A stretch of 64,000 bases of DNA from Falseniella ignava CCUG 37419 (GTDB lineage: Bacteria; Bacillota; Bacilli; Lactobacillales; Aerococcaceae): contig NZ_JH932301.1 of the NCBI RefSeq assembly GCF_000301055.1, forward strand, positions 421,212 to 485,211, read 5' to 3'. Made by a program: the position numbers and the translations under genes. The notes under the pieces were generated by a model. The model had not been told where the DNA came from, searched no databases, and saw only the letters and a program-made list of their open reading frames with translations. This document shows, piece by piece, positions 8,326-16,979 of this stretch. Positions within the stretch are counted from its first letter, which is position 1. Each line of letters begins with the position of its first letter.

Positions 8326-9177
8326 GTGATATTTCATCAGAAACCCGCAACCTATGTTGGTGAAGTCCAGTTGAAAGTAAGTAATTTGAGTGAATCGATT
8401 CGTTTTTATGAAGAGGTTATTGGGTTAACGATTAAAGATCAGTCAGTATCGCAAGCATCATTTACAACGAATGGGAAAGACACTTTACTAACGATTATTG
8501 AACCCGAAGGTATTCAATCTAAAAAAGGCCAAACGACCGGGTTATATCATTTTGCCTTATTACTGCCAACACGTGCAGACTTAGCACAAGTCGTTGGACA
8601 CTTTATACAAGACGGAATTCGCTTTGCTACGGGCGACCATTTAGTGAGTGAGGCAATATATTTAGCGGATCCGGATGGAAATGGAATCGAAATTTATGCA
8701 GATCGTAATTCAGATGAGTGGGAATGGCAAGATGGGGAAGTTGCAATGACGACCGTCGCGGTTGATATCGAAGATTTATTGCAAGAGAAAACAACGGATG
8801 CATGGCAAGGGTTACCAGAAAATACCGTCATGGGACATATTCATTTACAAGTAAATGATCTCGAAGAAAATGAAAAGTTCTATATTGATGGGCTTGGATT
8901 TTCCGTGGTCAATCGTCATGGGGATTCAGCGTTATTTATTTCAGATCATGATTACCATCATCATATTGCACTTAATACATGGGCAAGTCGATCTGCGCGA
9001 CATGCTGAAAAATCAGAAACAGGCATTAACGCTTATACCATTCTTTTTCCAAGTGAAGAAGTGAGAAATGAGAAAATAGCACAATTAAAGAGAATCGGAG
9101 CAACCATCCATGAAGAAAATGGTGCTTATTATACGTATGACCCTTCACAAATTAAAATTATTTTAAAGGAAAGCTGA
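8326..9177 (+). CDS. Two-domain VOC/glyoxalase protein, CatE-like
   Basis: A 283-residue protein made of two vicinal-oxygen-chelate modules, about residues 5-125 and 165-280. Metal-ligand positions are visible: VGEVQLKVSNL and GLYHFALLLP, then DPDGNGIEIYADR in the first module; MGHIHLQVNDL and DYHHHIALNTW in the second. The length and order match Firmicutes CatE/YfiE-type proteins annotated as catechol-2,3-dioxygenase; the true substrate in Lactobacillales is unclear. The start is GTG 8326 after AGAGAGGA; no ATG fits. A strong terminator follows, and the gene appears monocistronic. Confidence 0.85.
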   Translation: MIFHQKPATYVGEVQLKVSNLSESIRFYEEVIGLTIKDQSVSQASFTTNGKDTLLTIIEPEGIQSKKGQTTGLYHFALLLPTRADLAQVVGHFIQDGIRFATGDHLVSEAIYLADPDGNGIEIYADRNSDEWEWQDGEVAMTTVAVDIEDLLQEKTTDAWQGLPENTVMGHIHLQVNDLEENEKFYIDGLGFSVVNRHGDSALFISDHDYHHHIALNTWASRSARHAEKSETGINAYTILFPSEEVRNEKIAQLKRIGATIHEENGAYYTYDPSQIKIILKES

Positions 9178-9216
9178 TTAGGATACAGTTTATAAAGAAT
9201 GATGCAGTTTGAAGTC

Positions 9217-9237
9217 GCCCCTGAAAAGGGGCTTTTT
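9217..9237 (+). terminator. Intrinsic terminator after the VOC gene
   Basis: GCCCCT, loop GAAA, AGGGGC, then TTTTT: a textbook intrinsic terminator 40 bases past the stop codon. Confidence 0.92.
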
Positions 9238-9397
9238 CATCTTAAATCGAGTTATTAGACATTGAATGAAAACCCTTGTAAAATATTAGTTAGTATATAT
9301 TAGGAGTAATCACGAAAAACAAAAGGAGGTATGCGACAATATTTCAATTGAGCGCCGAAAGAAGTTGAATGTTGATAAGCAACGAGATGGAGGTATT

Positions 9398-10807
9398 ATG
9401 AAATTCGAAAAATTATATATCAATGGTGAGTATGTAGATTCTACTTCTGGGGAATTTATCGAAGTAGAAAACCCAGCCACAAATGAAATTATCGGAAGAG
9501 TTCCTCGAGGAAATGCAGAAGATGTTGAGAAAGCTGCTCTAGCTGCGAAAGAAGCGTTTAAAACGTTTAGTTTAACTAGCCTTGATGAGCGCATTGAAAT
9601 AATGGAAAAATTCGCAGCCTATCTAAAAGAAAATCTTGATGACATTGCTGAATTAATTACGAAGGAATTAGGATCACCCATTGCGTTTTCTAAAAAGACC
9701 CACGTACAATTTCAAATAAACCGGGTTGAAAAATATATCAACATCGCAAAAGATTACGAGTTCTCAAGAAGAGATGGTGGAGCCCTGATCGTTAAAGAAC
9801 CAGCAGGGGTTGTAGGATGTTTAACGCCTTGGAATTATCCACTTGGACAAATTATTCAAAAAGTTGTCTTTGCGATTTTAGCGGGTAATACGATTGTATT
9901 GAAGCCAAGCCAGCAAACACCGCTTGTGGCCTATTACGTCGTCGATGGTTTTGAAAAAGCAGGCCTTCCAAAAGGAGTCTTAAACCTCATAACAGGAGCC
10001 GGCGGTGAAGTAGGTAATGCAATTGCCACAAGTAAACATATTGACGTCATCTCCTTTACTGGATCGACGAAAGGCGGAAGTGAAGTTGCAAAACTTGCCC
10101 AAGAAGCGGTTAAGAGAACAACACTCGAGTTAGGTGGTAAGTCGCCTGCGATCTTCTTAGACAAGGAAAATCTAGAACTTGGCGTCAAACAACTGTTAGG
10201 TATCGTCATCCGAAATACCGGACAAACTTGTTCAGCTTGGTCGCGTGCCATCGTTTTAGAATCCGTGCGTGAAGAATTTGAAGCAGAAGTCAAAAAACAA
10301 TTCCCCGAATTTAAAGTTGGAGACCCAAATGACTCAAACAGCATCGCTGGACCGTTAGCCTCTAAAAAACAATACGATAAGGTCACAGCTTATATTGAAA
10401 AGGGCAGAGAAATTGCTGATGTATTAGTCGAGGGTGATTATGACTTCCCAGAAAAAGGCTACTATGTCAATCCAATTGTCTTTAATGATGTGAAGAATGA
10501 TGCAATCATCGCGAGAGATGAAATATTTGGACCGGTACTTTGTGTCATCTATGTGAAAGATAAGGAAGAAGCAATCGAAGTTGCGAATGATACAGAGTAT
10601 GGCTTAGCTGGTGCTGTATTTGGCAATCAAGATGACGCTCTTGAAGTGGCGAAGTTGATTCGCACCGGAACGATCACAGTAAATGATGGACCTGGCGAAA
10701 CAGGGACACCTTTTGGTGGCTATAAGATGAGTGGCTACGGTAGAGAAGGTGGCATCGAAGGTCTAGAAGAATACTTAGAAACCAAGACCATTAATGTGAA
10801 AGCGTAG
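9398..10807 (+). CDS. NAD(P)-dependent aldehyde dehydrogenase
   Basis: A 469-residue aldehyde dehydrogenase that would oxidise an aldehyde to the acid with NAD(P). Visible: the cofactor-side segment CLTPWNYPLGQIIQKV with the conserved Asn, FTGSTKGG (Rossmann turn), TLELGGKSP with the general-base Glu, GQTCSAWSR with the catalytic Cys, and EIFGPVLCV near the C-terminus. The ATG at 9398 is chosen because TGGAGGT lies 6 bases ahead; a TTG at 9365 keeps the frame but lacks such a site. It belongs to the broad-specificity aldH/ywdH-like group; the substrate is not readable. It has its own terminator. Confidence 0.9.
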   Translation: MKFEKLYINGEYVDSTSGEFIEVENPATNEIIGRVPRGNAEDVEKAALAAKEAFKTFSLTSLDERIEIMEKFAAYLKENLDDIAELITKELGSPIAFSKKTHVQFQINRVEKYINIAKDYEFSRRDGGALIVKEPAGVVGCLTPWNYPLGQIIQKVVFAILAGNTIVLKPSQQTPLVAYYVVDGFEKAGLPKGVLNLITGAGGEVGNAIATSKHIDVISFTGSTKGGSEVAKLAQEAVKRTTLELGGKSPAIFLDKENLELGVKQLLGIVIRNTGQTCSAWSRAIVLESVREEFEAEVKKQFPEFKVGDPNDSNSIAGPLASKKQYDKVTAYIEKGREIADVLVEGDYDFPEKGYYVNPIVFNDVKNDAIIARDEIFGPVLCVIYVKDKEEAIEVANDTEYGLAGAVFGNQDDALEVAKLIRTGTITVNDGPGETGTPFGGYKMSGYGREGGIEGLEEYLETKTINVKA

Positions 10808-10850
10808 AAAATAGACGGTTTGTTAGATCAGGTCAATGAACACTTATAAG

Positions 10851-10886
10851 GAGCTAAGTTGCATTTTGCAGCTTAGTTCTTTTTTT
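10851..10886 (+). terminator. Intrinsic terminator after aldehyde dehydrogenase
   Basis: GAGCTAAG and CTTAGTTC (one G-U pair), joined by a short inner stem, are followed by a run of seven T. This matches an intrinsic terminator 45 bases past the stop. Confidence 0.85.
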
Positions 10887-11109
10887 CTTTTCATATAATT
10901 GACAACCTTGATATGGAAGTATTTCGATTCAACACATACATAGTTCAAAAAATTTCTAAATCCGCTTGGAGATGTTAAAATGAAGCCAAATAGGTTGATG
11001 AATTAGGACATTTAAATGGATTGGAAGAATCGGGAAATTTTATTTCTTAACAAAATAATCGTGTATGGTCTGGACTTGTGTAAAATGTAAAAAAACAAGG
11101 AGCGAAAAA

Positions 11110-11949
11110 ATGAAAAGAAAATTATTGGTTGGAATAATGATTGGACTCACGACGATGATGACTTCTTGTCAGACTATTGAAAAAGCAGTAGAAGAAACAT
11201 TCGCTACGCAGCCCCAAAAGCTAAATGTAGAGGAAAAAGAAGACAAAAATTTTTTAGACAAAGTTAAGGATTTCTTTTTTGATGAAAGTAATGACCCCGT
11301 TTTTTTATTAGACATCATTAGCGATGCAGAAGACAAAATTGACTTTGAATTTTCGAGTGAACTCGATTCCTATTTTAAGAGTTATCTTTTGGAGAATGAA
11401 ATTCAACGGTATTTATCCGAAGAAGAAGTCATTGAAATTGTTGAAAAATTTGACGAAAATAACTTCATATTAAATCCTGATAAACGTGATGAAGTGATGG
11501 AAGAGTTATTTGAACTGGTAGGTACGAGAGATTTCTATATTTATGAAGCTCGATTTAGACTTTATGATAGCAGTATCTATATTTATATCGTGAATCCTGA
11601 CATCCTTAAATATGTAGATCTGTATTATTATAATTCAGGAATTGGCTCATGGCATATCATTCCGGAAAAATTGAGTGCGGATGTTGATCCTAGGGCAGGA
11701 GCAATATTGTTATCAGATATTGATTTTGAGAATTTTAACAAGATTATGGAAGTCGGCACTGAAATCTTGAAAGAAATAGGAGATTACAGAGAGTTCAATA
11801 TAATGAATAATGAACTCGGAATTAACATGATTAGTACACATTGGCAGGGTGAAGATTTAGTTTTTAAAGCTGAAGTGAAGGGCGTTAGAGAAGACTATAA
11901 TTTAACATTTGATGCAAAGGGTAATCTAATCGAGAAAGAGAGGAAATAA
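11110..11949 (+). CDS. Predicted lipoprotein of unknown function
   Basis: A 279-residue exported protein. The start ATG 11110 follows AAGGAGCG by 6 bases and opens a lipoprotein signal: MKRKLLVGIMIGLTTMMTSC, with TTMMTSC as the lipobox and Cys 20 as the likely lipidated residue. The rest is acidic and rich in Glu, Asp and Tyr; no catalytic motif is evident. It would sit on the outer face of the membrane. The next gene, a membrane protein, begins one base after its stop, so the two are almost certainly one transcript and may act together. Confidence 0.75.
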   Translation: MKRKLLVGIMIGLTTMMTSCQTIEKAVEETFATQPQKLNVEEKEDKNFLDKVKDFFFDESNDPVFLLDIISDAEDKIDFEFSSELDSYFKSYLLENEIQRYLSEEEVIEIVEKFDENNFILNPDKRDEVMEELFELVGTRDFYIYEARFRLYDSSIYIYIVNPDILKYVDLYYYNSGIGSWHIIPEKLSADVDPRAGAILLSDIDFENFNKIMEVGTEILKEIGDYREFNIMNNELGINMISTHWQGEDLVFKAEVKGVREDYNLTFDAKGNLIEKERK

Positions 11950-11950
11950 T

Positions 11951-12898
11951 ATGGCGTTCATATTTTTATTCGTGTTTTTCATGTATATTTTCCCTATATT
12001 TTTTCTTGCCGTACCAGTTGTTCGGACAACGCCTATTGTTGCTACAGCGCTCTTAGTTATTGGTGTAATTCTTTGGTTAGTACAAACTTACATGATTTCA
12101 AAGTTTATCACGATACCTAAAAAAAAGGCGAAGCAACATAAAAAGATTCAACAAAACGGAAAGGCAGTCCAAGCTGAAATCTTAGCTTGGGAGCATGATG
12201 GATTGATAGAAGATGATCCTTCCAAAAAAATATTACTTACCTTTACGAATTTAGCGGGGAGTCAAGTCAAGACCTATCTGCATCTTGTTGACACTAAGGA
12301 ACATGAAAAAAGGTTCGAGCCTGGAAAAGAAATTACTATAAAATTAAATCAAAGTGGTTTTGAACCGCCATTTGCCGTTGGAAAAGGAGAATACGCGACA
12401 TCACCTCGACCTTGGATCTGGGTTTGGCTGATTTTTAATATTCTCTATATGGTTGGCTTATTCCTTGCTTCCTATTATTTTCAGAGTGATGGTTACGGTT
12501 GGCGTTTTCTAAATCCATTCTCGTCATGGTTTTGGGCACCCATTTTCGGAATATCTATTATAAATTTCTTGTTAAAAACATTTGGCAGCCAAGATATTAT
12601 TAGCAAATTCTACCAACTTACCTCGGTTCGTTCTGATAAAGATTTTGGCGAACTATTATTATATGGTAAAACAACGCAAGGTGAAATTATTAACTATTCT
12701 CAGACAGGAAAGTATATTAATGAACAACCTCAAGTGCGTTTCGATGTCCATTTTTTAAATGACCAGGGAGACTTGATAAGTAAAAAGTTTAAACAAATCA
12801 TTCCTCTGACAGATTTACACGAATTAAAAAAAGGCGAAGCTGAGGTTATCTACCTCCCGAGAGATACGGATATCTTTATGGTCAAGCCTTCTCAATAG
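11951..12898 (+). CDS. Membrane protein, DUF3592-like
   Basis: A 315-residue membrane protein. Two helices open it (IFLFVFFMYIFPIFFLAVP, and VIGVILWLVQTYMISKFI), then a soluble beta-rich segment (VQAEILAWEHDG ... ILLTFTNLAG), two more helices near residues 155-205, and a second soluble segment (TQGEIINYSQTG ... VRFDVHFLNDQG). The repeated A/G-E-I-x...V-x-F pattern resembles the extracytoplasmic fold of DUF3592 proteins. It follows the lipoprotein gene by one base, without a clear ribosome site of its own beyond GAGAGGAAA. Function unknown. Confidence 0.7.
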   Translation: MAFIFLFVFFMYIFPIFFLAVPVVRTTPIVATALLVIGVILWLVQTYMISKFITIPKKKAKQHKKIQQNGKAVQAEILAWEHDGLIEDDPSKKILLTFTNLAGSQVKTYLHLVDTKEHEKRFEPGKEITIKLNQSGFEPPFAVGKGEYATSPRPWIWVWLIFNILYMVGLFLASYYFQSDGYGWRFLNPFSSWFWAPIFGISIINFLLKTFGSQDIISKFYQLTSVRSDKDFGELLLYGKTTQGEIINYSQTGKYINEQPQVRFDVHFLNDQGDLISKKFKQIIPLTDLHELKKGEAEVIYLPRDTDIFMVKPSQ

Positions 12899-12961
12899 GA
12901 GTGATCATAGTAGAGTTAATTAGATTGATTTCCTATTTTACAGAAAGAGAAGGTTTGTATT

Positions 12962-13045
12962 ATGGGGAAAACATTAAGAGAATTATTAAATGAAGAACTA
13001 ACTAATCTGGAATTTAAAACGGAGTGGGATAATTTAGAGGATTAA
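12962..13045 (+). pseudogene. HigA/XRE-type antitoxin, N-terminal remnant
   Basis: Twenty-seven codons, GKTLRELLNEELTNLEFKTE and then WDNLED, look like the N-terminal helix of HigA-type antitoxins, whose genes usually continue with a helix-turn-helix. A TAA follows; past it the same frame reads FQINFKLDPTIIF for 18 codons and stops again. No toxin gene is beside it. The assignment is tentative because only the pre-HTH helix remains. Confidence 0.4.
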
Positions 13046-13142
13046 TTTCAAATTAATTTTAAGCTTGATCCCACGATTATATTTGTGGCGAAATTTTTGT
13101 AAATAAATGGGCTCTTTATCAATGAAAGAGAGTATTCTTTTT

Positions 13143-13179
13143 AGGAATTAGGCTGCTTTTAGCGCTTAGTTCCTTTTTT
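13143..13179 (+). terminator. Terminator-like hairpin before the metal ATPase
   Basis: GGAATTAGGC and GCGCTTAGTTCC pair imperfectly around a TGCTTTTA loop and are followed by TTTTTT. It probably ends transcription from the lipoprotein/DUF3592 genes. Confidence 0.65.
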
Positions 13180-13215
13180 GTATCTTTCTTCAGTCAATTT
13201 TTTGAGGGAGTTTGA

Positions 13216-13257
13216 TTGACAGCCGTCAAGGTGAGTTTAAGTTATTCCCTGTATGAT
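13216..13257 (+). promoter_or_regulatory. FNR-type box and promoter of the P-type ATPase gene
   Basis: TTGAC-AGCC-GTCAA (13216-13229) is a perfect dyad of Crp/Fnr type. The -10 hexamer TATGAT (13252-13257) lies 36 bases from the start of the dyad, which would put its centre at -41.5, the class II activator position. An identical layout occurs at 15155-15196. The FLP-like regulator gene at 15837 is the obvious candidate to bind both. Confidence 0.78.
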
Positions 13258-13290
13258 TGAATCAAAGAAATCAAACAGGGGAGAGAAATT

Positions 13291-15153
13291 ATGATGCAGA
13301 AATTTATTCAGTGGACACTCAGACATAAAACTCAGATCATGGTCACTCAGCTATTCTTCATTGTCATTGGTTTTGGATCAAGATTTACAATCAATTCGAT
13401 GAAACTCTTTAATTTTAGTTTAGTGATTGCTTCGATTATTGGAATTTTACCTATTCTATTCCAGGCCTATTCTGCACTGAAGGTAAAAGTTGTTTCTATT
13501 GACGTTTTAGTCTCGATTGCGGCATTGGCTGCTTTCTTTATCCAAAATTTTGAGGAAGCCGCGATTGTTACTTTTCTATTCTTATTTGGAAGTTGGTTAG
13601 AGGCGAAAACGCTCGATTATACGCGTTCCTCTATTAAAGAATTGACAGAGATGGCACCCGATACTGCTTGGGTTAAACAAGCGGATGGTTCATTTGAAGA
13701 GATCGACGTCGATTTTGTCGAGGTTGATGATATCATTCAAGTCAAAACGGGAGGTAGAGTCCCCGTGGATGGAACCATTATTGAGGGGGCAGGTTATTTA
13801 AATGAAGCCTCAATTACCGGTGAGTCGATCCCAGTGAATAAAGCAATCGATGATGAAGTTTATTCCGGCTCGCTGTTAGAAAATGGAACCGTCTATCTTC
13901 GAGCAGACCGAGTGGCGGAAGATTCGACTTTTGGTAAAATTCTTGAATTGGTTGAAGAAGCTCAGGATGCTAAGAGTTCAACAGAGAAATTTATCGATCA
14001 GTTCTCTAAATACTATACATATGCGGTCTTAGTGATTGGTTTGATGGTAGGACTTCTAACACGAGATATCGAACTCGCAGTAACAATTCTTGTCTTAGGG
14101 TGCCCGGGTGCGCTTGTGATTGGTGTGCCAGTATCGAATGTTGCCGGGATAGGTAACGGCGCAAAAAATGGGATTCTCCTTAAGGGATCAGAAACGATTC
14201 AAGATTTTGCAGCTGTGGATACTATGATTTTCGATAAAACCGGAACCTTAACGGAAGGGGAACCCAAAGTAGCTGACGTGGCCGTTTATTCAGATCAGGG
14301 AGATCAGGCTCTCGCTTATTTATTGGCCATTGAAAAAGAATCCGATCATCCATTAGCTCGAGCGATTATTGAATACCTAGAAAATGAAGATACCGTTTTG
14401 AAGATTGATTCGAGTGAAGCAATAAAGGGTGCAGGAATTATAGCTATGATTGAGGCCAACCATGTGGCGGTCGGAAATTTAAAATTGATGGAGGAACAAG
14501 GATATTCAATCTCTCAGAAAGTTCGAGACGATGTGCGAGACTTTGAAAGTAAAGGAAATTCGATTGTTCTGACCGCTGTGAATGGAAAGATCGAAATTTT
14601 AATGGGAATTCGAGATCAGCTAAGAGCGGGTGTGAAAGAGCAATTACAGAAACTAAGAAAACAAGGGATTAACAATTTGATTGTTGCATCAGGAGATAAT
14701 CAAGGCTCTGTTGACCTAGTCGCTAATGAATTAGGCTTGACACAAGCGATGGGTAATATGCTTCCTCAAGATAAAGCAAACCTTGTTAAACAACTCGTTC
14801 AGGCTGGCCATACCGTTGCATTTATCGGTGATGGAATTAACGATAGTCCGTCCTTGGCTAATGCACAAGTAGGTATTGCGATGGGATCGGGGACAGATAT
14901 CGCGATCGAAACATCTGATGTGGTGCTTGTTCAATCTGATTTTGACCACCTTAATCACGCTTTAGGATTGAGTCAGGCAACGAATCGAAATATGAAGCAA
15001 AATATTGTTATTTCTATAGGGGTTGTCGTTATTTTAGTGTCAATGTTGCTGTTTACACCTTGGATGAGCATGTCGATTGGAATGTTGATTCATGAAGGAA
15101 GTATTTTAGCGGTGATTCTCAATGCGATGAGATTACTCCGATATAAACGATAA
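13291..15153 (+). CDS. P1B-type metal-transporting ATPase with CPG motif
   Basis: A 620-residue heavy-metal P-type ATPase that would pump a metal ion, probably Zn/Cd/Co-like, across the membrane. Order of motifs: membrane helices from residue 15, actuator TGES (ITGESIPVN, near 177), CPGALVIGVP in the metal-binding helix (near 270), DKTGTLTEGEP with the phosphorylated Asp (near 314), the HP signature ESDHPLARAI (near 350), GDGIND (near 513). The usual CPC is CPG here, so a metal-ligand Cys is missing. No N-terminal HMA domain is present; one is encoded separately at 15520. Transcription is likely driven by the FNR-type box upstream. Confidence 0.9.
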   Translation: MMQKFIQWTLRHKTQIMVTQLFFIVIGFGSRFTINSMKLFNFSLVIASIIGILPILFQAYSALKVKVVSIDVLVSIAALAAFFIQNFEEAAIVTFLFLFGSWLEAKTLDYTRSSIKELTEMAPDTAWVKQADGSFEEIDVDFVEVDDIIQVKTGGRVPVDGTIIEGAGYLNEASITGESIPVNKAIDDEVYSGSLLENGTVYLRADRVAEDSTFGKILELVEEAQDAKSSTEKFIDQFSKYYTYAVLVIGLMVGLLTRDIELAVTILVLGCPGALVIGVPVSNVAGIGNGAKNGILLKGSETIQDFAAVDTMIFDKTGTLTEGEPKVADVAVYSDQGDQALAYLLAIEKESDHPLARAIIEYLENEDTVLKIDSSEAIKGAGIIAMIEANHVAVGNLKLMEEQGYSISQKVRDDVRDFESKGNSIVLTAVNGKIEILMGIRDQLRAGVKEQLQKLRKQGINNLIVASGDNQGSVDLVANELGLTQAMGNMLPQDKANLVKQLVQAGHTVAFIGDGINDSPSLANAQVGIAMGSGTDIAIETSDVVLVQSDFDHLNHALGLSQATNRNMKQNIVISIGVVVILVSMLLFTPWMSMSIGMLIHEGSILAVILNAMRLLRYKR

Positions 15154-15154
15154 C

Positions 15155-15196
15155 TTGACGGTGGTCAAGGAAGGTTTCGACCAAACTAGCTAAGAT
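15155..15196 (+). promoter_or_regulatory. FNR-type box and promoter of the Ric-like/HMA operon
   Basis: TTGAC-GGTG-GTCAA (15155-15168) starts two bases after the ATPase stop codon. A -10 hexamer, TAAGAT (15191-15196), is 36 bases from its start, the same distance as in the copy at 13216. This predicts a second class II promoter for the two small genes that follow. Confidence 0.75.
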
Positions 15197-15216
15197 AACA
15201 GTAAGGGGGAATCAAA

Positions 15217-15504
15217 ATGCAAGAAAGTATTGAGTTTTTAAAGAATCACCATGACCAATTAGATACTTTTACGAAGGCTGTCGCGAAGGTCCATGGAAAT
15301 CATCATCCAGAAGTGATTGAAGTAAGAAAAATTTACCAACAAATTGACCAAAAATTAAACGACGGAATTAATGATCTTGACGCTGAGTTTGATTCGTTAC
15401 GAAAAGTAACATCGAATTATGAAATACCTGATGACGCATGCGAAGCCTTTTCGACCGTATATCAAGTATTACATCAAGCAGACACATTAAGAAATAAAAA
15501 ATAA
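15217..15504 (+). CDS. Ric-like hemerythrin-type small protein
   Basis: A 95-residue protein whose N-terminus (FLKNHHDQLDTFTKAVAKVH, then GNHHPEV) and centre (SNYEIPDDACEAFSTVYQVL) resemble the iron-sulfur repair di-iron protein Ric of streptococci and enterococci, a hemerythrin-like four-helix protein. The C-terminus ends DTLRNKK, where I would expect a segment like DTFxHIHLENN that supplies iron ligands, so the di-iron site is probably incomplete. It is preceded by GTAAGGGGG and follows an FNR-type box, consistent with oxygen or redox control. Sixteen bases separate it from the HMA gene. It could be a truncated Ric or a variant with a different role. Confidence 0.65.
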   Translation: MQESIEFLKNHHDQLDTFTKAVAKVHGNHHPEVIEVRKIYQQIDQKLNDGINDLDAEFDSLRKVTSNYEIPDDACEAFSTVYQVLHQADTLRNKK

Positions 15505-15519
15505 AAGGAGTGTTTAATT

Positions 15520-15753
15520 ATGCAAAAAGCAACATTAAAATTAGAGACATTGGCTTGTCCATCTTGTTTACAAAAAATAGAAGCAGGTATCAAAACATTG
15601 AATGGGATTGATCCGGAGGACGTGAAAGTCATGTTTAACGCAAGTAAGGTAAAGGTGCGTTTTGACGACCAGAAGACTTCACTTAAAGAAATAGAAAATA
15701 TGATTGAATACTTGGGGTATCAAGTATTAAAATCAATCGCTAAGAGTGAATAA
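15520..15753 (+). CDS. Stand-alone heavy-metal-associated (HMA) domain protein
   Basis: A 77-residue ferredoxin-like HMA domain. The metal site is LACPSCLQKIEAGI: C-P-S-C in place of the commoner M-x-C-x-x-C. The closing strand is IEYLGYQVLKS. Such proteins act as metal chaperones or as detached N-terminal domains of P1B ATPases; the nearby ATPase lacks its own HMA domain, so a partnership is likely. It shares a transcript with the Ric-like gene (AAGGAG ribosome site) and ends at a terminator. Confidence 0.85.
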   Translation: MQKATLKLETLACPSCLQKIEAGIKTLNGIDPEDVKVMFNASKVKVRFDDQKTSLKEIENMIEYLGYQVLKSIAKSE

Positions 15754-15760
15754 AGCGAAA

Positions 15761-15792
15761 AAAGCAAACATATGACTGTTTGCTTTTTACTT
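15761..15792 (+). terminator. Intrinsic terminator after the HMA gene
   Basis: AAAGCAAACA, loop TATGAC, TGTTTGCTTT and a T-rich tail. Perfect 10-bp stem. Confidence 0.92.
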
Positions 15793-15836
15793 TTACTGTA
15801 AAATAAGGATAATAGGAGACAAGGAGGCGATTAAAG

Positions 15837-16514
15837 ATGACAAAGCATCAATCGTGCTTGCATCTGGTTCCCATATTTAATCATTTGGATGACTCATCCA
15901 TGCAGCTCATCGCCAAAAAGATTAAACATCAGTCCTTTAAGAAAGGTGACTTTTTATTTCAAGCAGGAGACCAAACAGATAAGCTCTATGTTGTTCATAA
16001 AGGAAGTATTAAAATTTATCGACTCTTAGCAAATGGCCGCGAGCAAGTCGTCAAAATTTTAAAAACAGGTGATTTTATTGGCGAAACAAGTATTTTCAAA
16101 AAAGATACCTATCATGAAGATTACGCTGAAATATTAGAAGATAGTGAAGTGTGCGTGATCGAGCAAAAAGACCTGACTCAAATTTTAAAAGACTACCCAG
16201 AGATTTCGCTCAAAATTATTGAACAAATGTCAAAGCGACTGAATGATTCCTATAAGCAAACGACGCAAGTTACCACGGAGAGTATTGGCGTCCGTCTGGC
16301 TATGTACTTAGTGGATCTTGTGGACTCAGACAGTGAAAGTCCAACCGTTACGCTACCTACTTCACGAAAAAATATTGCTTATTATTTAGGTACAACCCCG
16401 GAGTCAATCAGCCGAAAATTTAAAGAACTAGAGGAAAAAGGACTGATTATTCAAGAAAGTTCCTCCTTAATTAAAATAAATAATCTCGATGATTTAGTCT
16501 ATTATTCTGAATAA
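15837..16514 (+). CDS. Crp/Fnr-family regulator, FLP-like
   Basis: A 225-residue Crp/Fnr protein: cyclic-nucleotide-type beta barrel (GDFLFQAGDQTDKLYVVHKG, GDFIGETSIF), dimer helix, and a Crp-type helix-turn-helix (TSRKNIAYYLGTTPESISRK) with the E-S-x-S-R recognition pattern typical of FNR-like factors. It has no FNR-type cluster of Cys residues. Instead Cys 7 and Cys 106 lie almost where Lactobacillus FLP forms a redox disulfide (Cys 5 and Cys 102 as I recall). Two TTGAC-N4-GTCAA boxes stand upstream of the metal ATPase and the Ric-like operon. A redox-controlled activator of this neighbourhood is the likely role. Start supported by AAGGAGG. Confidence 0.88.
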   Translation: MTKHQSCLHLVPIFNHLDDSSMQLIAKKIKHQSFKKGDFLFQAGDQTDKLYVVHKGSIKIYRLLANGREQVVKILKTGDFIGETSIFKKDTYHEDYAEILEDSEVCVIEQKDLTQILKDYPEISLKIIEQMSKRLNDSYKQTTQVTTESIGVRLAMYLVDLVDSDSESPTVTLPTSRKNIAYYLGTTPESISRKFKELEEKGLIIQESSSLIKINNLDDLVYYSE

Positions 16515-16533
16515 ATATATACATTCACGTTGT

Positions 16534-16577
16534 GACCCGACTCACCGCTGGATAATGCGAAATGAGTCGGGTCTTTT
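16534..16577 (+). terminator. Intrinsic terminator after the FLP-like gene
   Basis: GACCCGACTCA and TGAGTCGGGTC form an 11-bp perfect stem, followed by TTTT. Confidence 0.9.
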
Positions 16578-16691
16578 GATGTTCTATAATAAATAAGGTT
16601 GATGAAAAAATTTTTTCCCAGCTGATTTAATGTTAAAATAAAGAAAAAAGTCTCGACAGAAGGTTAATGAGATAGAGAAAGGATAACCAAA

Positions 16692-16873
16692 ATGAAAAAA
16701 TTAATGAAAATATTTTTAAAATAACTTTGATTATGGGGATTATTATTGTGTTCTTAAATTTAATTTATTTTGTCGTATATAAAGATGCTTTTTTTAATAA
16801 AAATACATATTCAGGAATTTTAATTATAATATTTAGTCTATATTTCAGAAATATCGATTCAGTTTCTAATTGA
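16692..16873 (+). pseudogene. Small membrane peptide, frameshifted
   Basis: ATG 16692 opens ten codons (MKKLMKIFLK) and stops. A frame shifted by one base continues from 16718 as KITLIMGIIIVFLNLIYFVV and SGILIIIFSLYFRNIDSVSN, two hydrophobic helices, to TGA 16871. The join is in an AT-rich run. I do not recognise the family. It may be a decayed small membrane protein or an intact one starting inside at ATG 16733. Confidence 0.4.
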
Positions 16874-16979
16874 AATACTGCGCTGATAGCATTACTAAGA
16901 ATACCCTTGCCATATTAAACGCCATATATAAGAAAAAGTATTTTAAGATGCTATGTTACAAAAAGTGAGGTGCAAGAGA

